This document shows, piece after piece, positions 37,007-46,245 of a stretch of 64,000 bases of DNA. The DNA comes from Zanthoxylum bungeanum (Eukaryota; Streptophyta; Magnoliopsida; Sapindales; Rutaceae), in contig SKCR01025343.1 in the NCBI GenBank assembly GCA_019454045.1, positions 98,249-162,248 on the forward strand, read 5' to 3'. Both the position numbers and the translations under genes were made by a program. A model generated the notes under the pieces. It had not been told where the DNA came from and searched no databases. It was given only the letters and a program-made list of their open reading frames with translations. Every line of letters begins with the position of its first letter. The first letter of the stretch is position 1.

Positions 37007-37789
37007 ATGAGACGAACCAGAAGCTTTGAACTCCGACCGCTTGACCCAGAAATTGAAAGAACCATCAGACAGTTGAGAAGGGAAAGGCGAGAAGGCCAAG
37101 AAGCTTTTGTCAACATGGAACCTGAACCTTTGAACGTTGCACCACCAATTCCCATTCGAGACAGAACCATTCCGGTGGTTGACAGACTTATTTCCTGTGT
37201 TGTACTTCCTCCCTTACCAGCAAATGCGTGTGACATCAAAACATGCATTCAAATGATTCAGCAGTCAGTTCAGTTCGGGGGGAATGCAACTGAAGATCCT
37301 AATTCCCACATCAGCAACTTCCTGGAAGTTTGCAGCACTTTTAACTACAACAGAGCATCAGAAGAAGCAATGAGACTGCGAGTTTTTCCATATTCCCTGA
37401 AGGACAGAGCTAAAGCTTGGCTACATTCACTACCAGCAGGTTCTATCACAACTTGGAACACTTTAGCCACCAAATTTCTTGCAAAGTACTTTCCACCAGC
37501 CAGAACCAGAAAATTGAGGAATGACATCACATCTTTTGTACAACAAGATTCAGAATCCCTCTGCGAAGCTTGGGAAAGCTACAAAGATTTACTCCGGAAA
37601 TGTCCACACCATGAAATTCCAAAGTGGCTAGAAGTTCAGACCTTCTACAATGGACTTTCTGGAATAATGAGAACCACAATCGATGCTGCTGCTGGAGGAG
37701 TACTAATGGCAAAAGGAGAAGATCAAGCTTGGGACCTAATCGAAGAAATGGCCAACAACAATTCCTTGTGGCCAACAGAAAGAGCATGA
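37007..37789 (+). pseudogene. gag: Athila-A Gag, N-terminal and capsid part
   Basis: The ORF from ATG 37007 starts MRRTRSFELRP. The capsid region matches the retrotransposon Gag family: EDPNSHISNFLEVCSTF, LRVFPYSLKDRAKAWLHSLP, TTWNTLATKFLAKYFPPART, ESLCEAWESYKDLLRKCPHH and VQTFYNGL, all strong Athila landmarks. A one-base change just before 37789 brings a stop; the protein continues in another frame. An upstream in-frame GTG at 36983 is not needed as a start. Confidence 0.88.
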
Positions 37790-38618
37790 TCCAAAGAATT
37801 GCAGGAATTTATGAAGTTGGAGCAAACACAGCAGTGAATACCAGGCTGGATCAGATATGCAAATGTCTAGAAACACTTAGCACGCAAGTTGTGAACATCA
37901 CTGGATCCACAAGTTCACCATATGGAGGAGCACCAGAGTCAAACCAACTTGAAGAGACGGTGAATTATGTCAACAATTTCAACAGACAAGGGAACAATCA
38001 TATTCCAACACCTACAACCCAGGGTGGAGGAATCATCTAATTTATCATGGAGCAACAATTCAGGCCAACAGCAGAACTATCCACCTGAATTCCAGCAACA
38101 GAACAAAGGCCAGGAGCAGGCAAATGAATCAGGAATAACAGAAGTGTTAACCTACTTGAAAAAGATGGAAGCAAAACACGACTCTCAAGCAGCAAGATAT
38201 GACACTATATTTCAAAGCCATTCAGCTTCTATTAAAATACTGGAGAATCAAATGGACAACTAGCCAATGCTCAGAGTTACAGACCGCCAGGTACCCTTCC
38301 TAGCAACACAGAGCCAAATCCAAGAAACATGGGGAAGGAACAATGTCATGCCATCATGTTAAAAAGCGGTACTGAAATCAACAAAGATGTTGGAGTCAAA
38401 ACAGATGCTGAGGAAGTTCCAAAAGAAACAAAGCAACAGATGGAGGAAAAAGAAGAAAAGGAAAAAGAACAGATCACTCCACCTCCACCTTTTCCTCAAC
38501 GTCTTCAGAAGAACAAATTGGACAAGCAGTTTTCTCGGTTCCTGGAGATCTTCAAAAAGCTGCATATCAACATTCCATTTGCAGAAGCGTTGGAACAAAT
38601 GCCCACTATGCCAAATTC
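37790..38618 (+). pseudogene. gag: Athila-A Gag C-terminal region, frameshifted
   Basis: Three consecutive frames carry the rest of Gag: a RIAGIYEVGA segment (to 38040), a YNPGWRNH block near 38006 that is out of frame with both neighbours, a Gln-rich stretch to 38263, and 38329-38622 with a Glu/Lys-rich coiled region, PPPPFPQRLQK and FSRFLEIFKKLHINIPFAEAL. The final frame change near 38608 leads into protease. No zinc knuckle was found, which is usual for Athila. Confidence 0.82.
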
Positions 38619-39272
38619 ATGAAAGATATTCTTTCACGAAAACGGAGATTGGGAGATTACGAGACAGTAGCATTAATAGAAGAATGCAGTGCCATCATTC
38701 AGAGGAAACTTCCCCCGAAGTTGAAAGATCCTGGCAGTTTCACTGTTCCTTGCGTCATAGGAGAACATAACTTTGGTAAGGCTTTGTGTGATTTAGGTGC
38801 GAGTGTTAACTTGATGCCTTTCTCTATTTTCAGGAAATTACAGATTGGAGAAACAATGCCAACATCAGTCTCACTACAACTTGCTGATAGAACGCTCGTA
38901 TTTCCGAGAGGTGTAGTTGAGGATGTGCTGGTTAAGGTTGACAAATTCATTTTCCCAGCAGATTTTATTGTCCTTGATATGGAGGAAGACGCAGACGTAC
39001 CAATCATCCTCGGGAGACCATTCTTGGCTACAGGTCGAACCATTATTGATGTACAAAAAGGAGAACTAACCATGAGGGTACATGACCAAGAAGTAACATT
39101 CAATGTTTTCAAAGCCATGAATTTCCCAGATGATGAAAAGAAGGAGGAATGTTTCAAACTCGATGTGATACACAGTACCATTCAGAACTCTGATGAAAGA
39201 CAAAGTTCTACTGACAAACTTAAAACATGTCAATTGCCTATGGAGCCTAAAGATAAACGTCTTTTGTACTAA
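38619..39272 (+). CDS. Athila-A protease region
   Basis: The 217-codon frame begins MKDILSRKRR. The aspartic protease motif is ALCDLGASVNLMPF, with the catalytic Asp codon at 38790-38792. VDKFIFPADFIVLD and VPIILGRPFLAT (the ILGRPFL flap-side motif) follow. The protease would mature Gag and Pol. The reading frame ends at 39272 where the rest of pol is missing, so it is a Gag-Pro fragment. Athila-B retains the equivalent region from 46246. Confidence 0.85.
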   Translation: MKDILSRKRRLGDYETVALIEECSAIIQRKLPPKLKDPGSFTVPCVIGEHNFGKALCDLGASVNLMPFSIFRKLQIGETMPTSVSLQLADRTLVFPRGVVEDVLVKVDKFIFPADFIVLDMEEDADVPIILGRPFLATGRTIIDVQKGELTMRVHDQEVTFNVFKAMNFPDDEKKEECFKLDVIHSTIQNSDERQSSTDKLKTCQLPMEPKDKRLLY

Positions 39273-39283
39273 AGAGCCAATTC

Positions 39284-39627
39284 TTGCACTACAAGCAACA
39301 GAAGAGAAAAAGTTCCACCAACTCAACGAATTGGAGGAATTTCACAATCAGCCTTTTGAGGATGCCAAATTGTACAAAGAAAAGGGCAAGAAAAGACAAG
39401 ATGAGAAGTTAGTGCGCATACAACTAGAACCAGGGCAGAAGGTATTGTTAAACAAATCAAGGGTGAAATTCTTCCCATGGAAGCCAAAATCACGGTGGTC
39501 AGGTCCATTTGTGATCACCAAAGTTTTACCAAATAGAGCAGTTGAGATACATGATCCTGACGCTAACAAAACTTTCAAGGTTAAAAACAAGCGTGTCAAG
39601 CACTACTGGGGAGAATCATTTGAGTGA
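39284..39627 (+). pseudogene. Athila-A integrase C-terminal remnant
   Basis: The frame from about 39284 encodes LNELEEFHNQPFEDAKLYKEK, then LEPGQKVLLNKSRVKFFPWKPKSRWSGPFVI and FKVKNKRVKHYW, the standard Gypsy integrase C-terminal domain. RT, RNase H, the zinc-binding domain and the DDE core, together about 3 kb in an intact Athila, are absent. The join lies between about 39195 and 39285. It could not integrate DNA alone. Confidence 0.88.
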
Positions 39628-39801
39628 CAAAAAGAAAGTGTTACACTTTCAGATTCAGCTTAACATTCGAGAAGCCACGTCTAGCTGACGACTTTAAACT
39701 TAGCGCTAGCAGGGAGGCAACCCATGCAATTTGTGTATATATTGTGATTTGGTGTGATTTAATTTTTTGTGTTTAGTTTTTGCAGATTAAGTCAATTCAA
39801 G

Positions 39802-40350
39802 ATGGAAGAAGCTCAAGCAAATCTTCACAAGCAATTTCCTTCTCTCCCTCCAAAATCTCTCATGAAAGTTTACAAAGCTCGCTTGGAATGAATGAGACTA
39901 CTGACGATCCATGGTATGCCTAATGATATTCGTTGGGTAATTGAAGCACGAGTCCGATTGGCAGGTGAGTCTTCTGACTCTTTTATTTCACATCTGCCTG
40001 GTTTTGGAAGAAGCACCTATGCAAAGAAACGTAGAGCTAAACAAATGGGTGTTTGTTTCAAATGTGCACGATTTAATTGCAACACTCGTTGTCGTTCTTT
40101 AGGAATGGTGTCTGATAATCGCGAAGACAAAATTAGATTCATTAGGGATGGCTTGAGTAAAGAGTCTTTAGATGATATATCTTTAACTCTTGAGACGCAT
40201 CCCAGTGGATATGTTAATATAGCCATTCACAAATTACATACACAATTCCAAAAGGAAAGACAACTGTTAAGTCTCGGGAATCTGACTCAAAAAGACCCTG
40301 TTTGCCAATTTATAAGAAAATTGGATGGGAAGCTTGTCCCTGACGCATAG
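39802..40350 (+). CDS. Post-pol ORF of Athila-A, Cys-rich, function unknown
   Basis: From ATG 39802 the frame stays open to 40350 except for one TGA at 39889-39891; the intact part from 39892 has 152 codons. It holds IRWVIEARVRL, a basic KKRRAKQ stretch and CFKCARFNCNTRC (CX2CX4CX3C, possibly metal-binding), followed by RSLGMVSDNREDKIRFIRDGL. I do not recognise the family; it is not a typical transmembrane Env. Athila-B keeps a degenerate copy (about 46911-47290) with the same Cys pattern, which suggests it belongs to the lineage. A pyrimidine-rich TTTTTGCAG ending at about 39785 resembles a splice acceptor. Confidence 0.7.
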
Positions 40351-40610
40351 ACGTCAATCAAGCCGTTACTTTTCTTGTAAATATTATATCTCTTTGTCTT
40401 TTCTTAATAATTGTGATTTGTTTTGATGTTTTCTTTTATTTTTCTCCGACAGGATCCAGACCTTTTTGACTATCACGATATTAATTCGTTACTAATCGTC
40501 CTCTGGAAGATACTTGTGCTATTATTACTCACCCTTTTTCAGGTACTATAAATTCAGCCCGTCATTGCACTTTTGAAGGCATCCAGAGTTGAGAAAGAAA
40601 TACAAAAAAA
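40351..40610 (+). other. Spacer between post-pol ORF and LOG sequence
   Basis: Non-coding and T-rich. It includes TTTTTCTCCGACAG near 40440-40453, a splice-acceptor-like tract. The last 50-60 bases before 40611 ('agagttgagaaagaaatac') could be the 5' UTR of the captured mRNA. Athila-B has related spacer sequence after its own post-pol ORF and then passes straight to the downstream region. Confidence 0.5.
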
Positions 40611-41259
40611 ATGGAAGCTACTTCAAGAAGACGAGTTGAAAATATCTGTGTGTTTTGCGGTAGTAGTGTTGGTACTAAACCACAATACGTAGAAGCAGCA
40701 CAGGAATTGGGTCGAGTCTTAGCTGCAAGGAATATGCATTTAATATATGGCGGAGGCAATCTTGGACTTATGGGGATCGTTTCAAAGCTGTACGGAAGGA
40801 GGCAGTCATGTTTTGGGAATCATCCCAAAACCCTTGGTAGAGGCAAATCTTATTGGATCATCAAACGAGAGGAACTGATCGTGTCAGGTATGTTTGAACG
40901 ACTGGTAGAAATGATTAACCGAGCTGATGCTTTATCGCTTTGCCAGGTGGCTTGGGTACATTGGAAGAAATTTTTATTGTACTATCTTGGGCGAACCTGA
41001 ACATACACCAAAAACCAATTGGGCTGTACAATGTTGATGGATTTTATGATTTTCTTTGTGTGTTTCTTGATGATGCCCGAAGAAATGGTTCGTGTCAAAA
41101 CCTATGAAAGAACTCCTCTTCACTGCCAGAACTGTTCCGGATCTAATAGACCAACTCATAGCCTATGAACCACAAGTTGACCCTATTCTTTCAAAGATAA
41201 ATTGGTCTGAGGACGATCGTGGTAAGAGGCGTCGGGTTAATCTGGATCTTAACCTTTAA
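40611..41259 (+). pseudogene. Captured LOG-family cDNA (cytokinin riboside 5'-monophosphate phosphoribohydrolase), frameshifted
   Basis: LOG enzymes release active cytokinin bases from their nucleotides in the cytosol. The sequence starts MEATSRRRVENICVFCGSS. It contains the YGGGNLGLMG nucleotide-binding loop, and at 40943-40969 the PGGLGTLEE catalytic motif in a second frame, then [19 protein letters not shown]. It ends at a TAA at 41257-41259 after a KKRR-like basic, Leu-rich tail. About 216 codons in three frames is a normal LOG length. Small indels (near 40790, 40870, 40930 and 41090) break it. No introns are visible although plant LOG genes have several, so it came from spliced mRNA. It is in the element's own sense, inside the LTRs. 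Confidence 0.9.
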
Positions 41260-42572
41260 TTTCCTATAGATTTTCAGCTAACCAGATACAACCTTCTTAA
41301 CTCCCTTTTACTGTTTAAGACATTAGGGACAATGTCTCATTTAGGTTTGGGGGAGGGAATTAGTTGATCAGTACCTTGTTTTTAGTTTGTGTGTTGTTTT
41401 TATTTTTAGTCCAAAATTTTTCGAAAAATACAAAAAAATTGAAAAATTTTCAAAAAATTACAAAAATATTTTGCGTTTTTGTGTTTTTATTTTGACTAAA
41501 AAGGTGAAATTGGTAAAAGGTAGCTGAGTAAGGAGTTTCCACTCCTGAGACGTATCTCAAACCTAATTCGAAACAAGTTAATTTTTGATTATTTCCTTTT
41601 GAATTATTTAATTTGTGAATTCTCCTTAAAACGGACTAAAATGAATCTTCATATTTTCAGTTAGCAGGTATTAACACATATATAGTAACATACGGACATG
41701 AGCTAAAATCGAAAAGGTTTGTAATATTCAGTGCTCTAGTTTAATTGGAGGAAACATCTCAAAAAGCAATGGAGTAAAAAAAAAAAAAAAAAAACGTCCG
41801 AGATCCGAGTTATTAAGTCTGTAAGGGTGTTTTAACACCTAGTGCCCTAAAACCAACTGGTTTGGGAGTCACTGGCCCAACACTTGCTACATGGATCAAA
41901 GATGCTGCAAAAATATATTTATATCTGAAGTCTGGGTAATTAAGTCCGTAGGGGTGTCTTAACAACCTGGTGCCCTAAAACCAACTGGTTTGGGAGCCAC
42001 CGACCCAACACTCGTTACATAGATGGAAGATATTGTATATAAATAAAAAATAGAGAAAAATCAAAGAAAAAATCAGAAAAAATGAGAAAAATTATTCAAT
42101 TGCTTCAAAAAGGTGTTAAATCTGATAGAACTTTAGAACAAAAATATTACTCTCTTATCAACTGCACTTATGACTGTTGTGGGCAAAAATGAGTTGTTTA
42201 ATATTGTGTTGGTTGTGTATATGGAGAATGGTAAAAATAATCGGAGAATTTACTTATTCGGTAATTTAGAATGAAACAAAACAACTATTGACTTGGAGTA
42301 GAAGTTTCACCTGATTAGTCACTAATATCTTTATTCTCTTTTCGCTTGTCTTTTTGCTTTTGTGTGCATTAGTTTTATTATCTTTTTACTTTTGTAAAAC
42401 GTTTGTGGGTATCGTTGCTGTAAGCCCTCACGAGACTACAACTCGTCCACTAGGGACACCTAGGGGTTTAAAGGCTTGTTGCATATGCTAAATGCAACCG
42501 TGATCCCTAAGAAAGTGGCTTAGTTAATTTTATTTCTATTTTGTTGTTTTCCTCGAGGACTAGCAAAATGTT
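41260..42572 (+). mobile_element. Athila-A 3' untranslated region
   Basis: It starts with GACATTAGGGACAATGTCTC and an internal polypurine run at 41343-41357. A poly(A) run is at 41776-41793. Two copies of a unit of about 130 bases with TTAACACCTAGTGCCCTAAA lie at about 41796-41924 and 41925-42040. Athila-B has the same arrangement (47440-48472). No coding sequence. Confidence 0.75.
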
Positions 42573-42585
42573 AGGTTTGGGGGTG
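42573..42585 (+). other. Polypurine tract of Athila-A
   Basis: AGGTTTGGGGGTG ends at the base before the 3' LTR (42586). Athila-B has a counterpart at 57101-57113. Confidence 0.82.
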
Positions 42586-44746
42586 TGATGAGCGGAAAAT
42601 ATATCAATATTTACCGCCCCTTTTACTTAATATTTTGTTTAGTTTCTCGGGTGATGAACGTTTTGATATGTTTTATTATATTTTGCAGATAAAATAATAT
42701 CGGGACTCAATGAAATCATTTAGAACGAAATGTGGATCAAATAAGGGCAATTATTGGACTTGATATATTAATTTTGGAGATTGAAAACTTGAAAGGGCGT
42801 TTTTGACGAAGTGCAGTTTTGGAAATTCCAGTTTTGCGCATCTGTCGTATTTTGAGCATAACTTTTTACTCAGATATCGGATTGAGCTGATTCAAGTTCC
42901 AGATTAAAGAAGACTAAAAGATCTACAACTTTGAAAGAGAAAATATTTTCAAATTCCGATTATTTCATGACCGAAATTGATGAACCATCCAGAAGTGTGT
43001 GGAGTGTAATTATTAAAAGTCATTATCAATCATTTTCAAAGCAAAATATTAATTAATAAATAATTAATAAAAATTATCAAATCACCACCAAACAAGATAA
43101 GCAATTAGTGGAGCAATTATGGATTTGGTGGAGTAATTAGTGGAGAAATTAATAATGGATTTGGTGGAGCAATTAGTGGAGCAATTAGTGGAGCAATTAA
43201 TAATTGATTTGGTGGATGATTTGATGGAGGCAAAATTTTGCCTATAAATACTAAGCCATTTCATTTGTAAAATTCATAATTTCTTCTAAGGAATTCCTTA
43301 AGAATACTAAGAAGATTGTATCTTGTTTTTTTATTTATAGTTTTTAGTAATTAATTTTCACTTTCGCACTTTCTTTTCTTTACTTTTCAGTTTTTACTTT
43401 CCGCAATTTACTTTTACGCACAACACTTTCTTTTCTTTACTTTTTCAGTTTTTATTTTTCAAGCAATGAGGAGGTAATTCCCCCTTGCTGGGGTGAAAGG
43501 TAAAACTTTTATTATTACTATTTAGATTAATCTCCCTTAATTATAATATATAAACTATTTAAAACCCGACTTAATGAAGATACCGCTATATTGGTCGGTT
43601 GGTAATTAATTATAAATTGGTTTTAATCTGATTAAGTATGGATACCGCCTGGTTGGTCAGTTGGTAATTAATTATTAATTTGACTTAATCAGGATACCGC
43701 CTATATGGCTGGTTGGTAATTATCACGCAAAGTTAATATATTATATTAAGGGAGATATCTAAAATAGTAGTAATAAAAGTTGATCCTCTAACCCCCAGCA
43801 TTTTCTTTTATTGTACTTTTACTTTATTTACTTTTAGCAATTTACTTTCAATAATTTTCTTTTAATTTTTTTACTTTTTACTTTTTACTTTTTACTTTTT
43901 ACTTTTACTTTTCACTTTTTTTACTTTTCAGCAATTTACTTTTCAGTATTTAATTTTCAGTATTTACTTTATGTCTTTTATTTTATTTAAGTTTTTACTA
44001 GCCCTAGTTATGTGTTAGTTATCTGGGGTTGTGATGAATTCTAATATCACCGGTTTATAAGGGATTATTTTATAGTTTGGGTAATTTATAGGTTTACTTA
44101 TTAAGTCTTAAGCTTAATGCTTCTTGTTGTCTTATCACCAATAAGATTGATGTGGTAAATCTAAATTGAACTAGACATAGGGATTTTAGGTTTCAGCCTT
44201 AGACTTAATAGCCCACGATCTTCCTTGAGGATAGAAAACCCTTTAATAGATTTCTTTACATGATAGGAATATACCTGTCGGGCGGGGGTAGCCATAATTG
44301 GAACTTAATCTTAATGAATCCAGATAATTTGGTTGACATAGACATATGATTCAATTGGGTTAAACTGGATATTTGTAGTTGACCATCGGAAGAGGCTTTT
44401 ACATAATTTAGTGTTCCAGGTTAGTAAACCGATTTATTACACAAACATAAAATAATCACTTCATCTTTTAAATGATATTAGAATGATTCACAACCCTAGA
44501 TCTTTGTGTCTTTTGTTATTTTCCTTAGTATTTTCTTTTATCTTTTTATTTATTTATTTAGCAAATCTACAATCAACCAAATCAATCAAGCAATCAATTC
44601 CATTCTCCCTTTAATTAGATATTTGTAAATAAATAGATTCAATAATTAATAACAATAGTAGGAATTAAGTCCTCGTGGGATCGATATTTTTATACTACTT
44701 GAACGATACGTGCGCTTGCGTTATACGTGTGTGTTTACGCCGGTCA
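42586..44746 (+). repeat. Athila-A 3' LTR
   Basis: A full partner of 34739-36876 with scattered single-base and short-run differences, for example in the T/AC-rich run near 43865-43930. It ends GCCGGTCA and is followed by the CTTTC duplication. Confidence 0.93.
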
Positions 44747-44751
44747 CTTTC

Positions 44752-45447
44752 AGGGTTTGTTTCACGGTTTCTGGTTGTTTTGTTGGCTATTTTAGGGTTT
44801 CTTTTTGGTTATTTTTCGGTGATGGCTCCTCTTTCACTCTCAGTTTTTTGTTGATTCCCTAGGGTTTTTGTTTGTTGTTTTTGTCGTCCAAGAAGAAGAA
44901 AAAGCCTTAGGGTTGCCGTCCAAACCTCTTCTCAAAAAGAAGAAAAGAGTATTCTTTTATAATGATTTGAAGGAATCTTCAAATAGGGAAACAAATCATG
45001 GAAATTTGGGAGATATATTCTCAAATTATTTTGGGAATAAAATCCTATAAATTTGGTGATGAGGAGATCTTAAATCTTGTAAATTGGTGAGGATGAGATT
45101 TCAAATCTCATTAAATTGGAAAGTGTTGATGATGAGATCTGGGTATGTGGATTGCATTAGGTTTTGGGTGTGGATGGATTGCAAGGGGTCTTGGGCGTGT
45201 GGATGGATTGCATGGGCTTGGTGCCGTGTGGATTGGCCGACGTTGAAGGGTGCAAAGGCGTGGCTGAGGCTATGGTTTGAAACAGCGGCCAACTGAGCGA
45301 ATTCGAGGCTGGCTAGTGAGTCCGAATCCGATGAGGTGCTAATTTTGGAGGTTTTCCTTCCTTCCGGCATTCGTTTTTCGCAACTTTTCAGGTAGTGCCT
45401 CCATATGAGACTCATCATCGGGCTCATGCAAAAATGCAGTATCTACA
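44752..45447 (-). repeat. Tat-like LTR (T), second part
   Basis: It continues the sequence cut at 34738. The minus strand reads a polypurine tract AAAGTGGGGGCGAC (45448-45461) and then TGTAGATACTGC, a combination typical of Tat/Ogre-type Gypsy elements. The joined LTR would be about 0.9 kb. ORFs at 44868-45427 have no recognisable domain. Confidence 0.55.
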
Positions 45448-46078
45448 GTCGCCCCCACTTTGATGGGGCTTGTATAGTGTGTGACAGTGACAACCCTATC
45501 AAAGTCATGCATGCATTTTTACTTACCTGGTTCACCGGCTGTCACTGGACTTACCTGTTGTTTCGCTGCTTTTGTGAGATATTTCGATCTCTGGGATTTA
45601 TTCCCGAAATGAGTTGAGTTGATAGCGAGGTGCTTCGACCCCTGGGATTTGTTCCCGAACCATGCTGGGTGTGAGATGCTTCGATCTCTGGGATTTATTC
45701 CCGAACTGAGTTAGTTGATGGCGAGGTGCTTCGACCTCTGAGATTTATTCCCCAACCAAGCTGGGTGTGAGATGCTTCGATATCTGGGATTTATTCCCGA
45801 ACTGATTTGAGTTGATGGTTAGGTGCTTCGACCCTTAGGTGTGAGATTCTTTGATCTCCGGGATTTATTCCCGAACTGAGTTGAGTTGATGGCGAGGTGC
45901 TTCGACCCCTGGGATGTGAGATGCTTCGATCTCTGTTATTTATTCCCAAACTGAGTTGAGTTGATGGCGAGGTGCTTCGACCCCTGGGATTTATTCCATA
46001 ACTGTGTTGAGTTGATGGCGAGGTTCTCCGAACTCTGGGATTCATTCCCGAATCCATACCAGGTGTGAGATGCTTCGA
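45448..46078 (-). repeat. Tat-like internal end with tandem repeats
   Basis: After the polypurine tract, the DNA from about 45575 to 46078 is a tandem array of about 50 bp half-units (GGTGCTTCGACCCCTGGGATTT and GATGCTTCGATCTCTGGGATTTATTCCCGAA variants) that alternate as units of about 100 bp. Tat-lineage elements commonly have such arrays between pol and 3' LTR. The array stops abruptly at a Gypsy G-type fragment. Confidence 0.6.
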
Positions 46079-46245
46079 TCTCGGTAAGACCTCCCAATCA
46101 AAATCCACAAATTTCAAGTTTCCATTAAATGTTTGGATATTTCCAGTTGCTTCGTAGAGTATAGTATTGATATAAATTGATTTGTTTGAGTATTAGCATA
46201 TTGAATATGAGCATTGGGCAGAGTCCGAGTGAAAACGGAACGAGT
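46079..46245 (+). repeat. Small fragment of a G-family LTR
   Basis: About 165 bases closely match 33277-33445 of G1 ('ggtaagacctccc', 'gtagagta.agtattgatataaattgatttg'). It joins the T repeat array to Athila-B protease DNA at a sharp point near 46246, so it records a rearrangement rather than an insertion with clean ends. Confidence 0.75.

Larger units (their letters stand above)
34739..44746 (+). mobile_element. Athila-A: non-autonomous Athila-type Gypsy element carrying a LOG cDNA
   Basis: The 10.0 kb element has LTRs at 34739-36876 (2138 bp) and 42586-44746 (2161 bp) that begin TGATGAGCGG and end GCCGGTCA. They look nearly identical, so insertion is recent. It has a tRNA-Asp type primer-binding site (36883-36900) and polypurine tract (42573-42585). 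Inside: gag, protease, a deletion removing RT, RNase H and most of integrase, the integrase C-terminal tail, a post-pol ORF, and a captured LOG-family sequence. It must have used pol proteins from a relative. It is inserted in a Tat-like LTR. Confidence 0.93.

Noticed and set aside
44868..45427. Possible host exon with 'ccaagaagaagaaaaagcc'
   Set aside because: It lies inside the Tat-like LTR, which ends at a polypurine tract, and the short frames have no domain or splice sites I can support.
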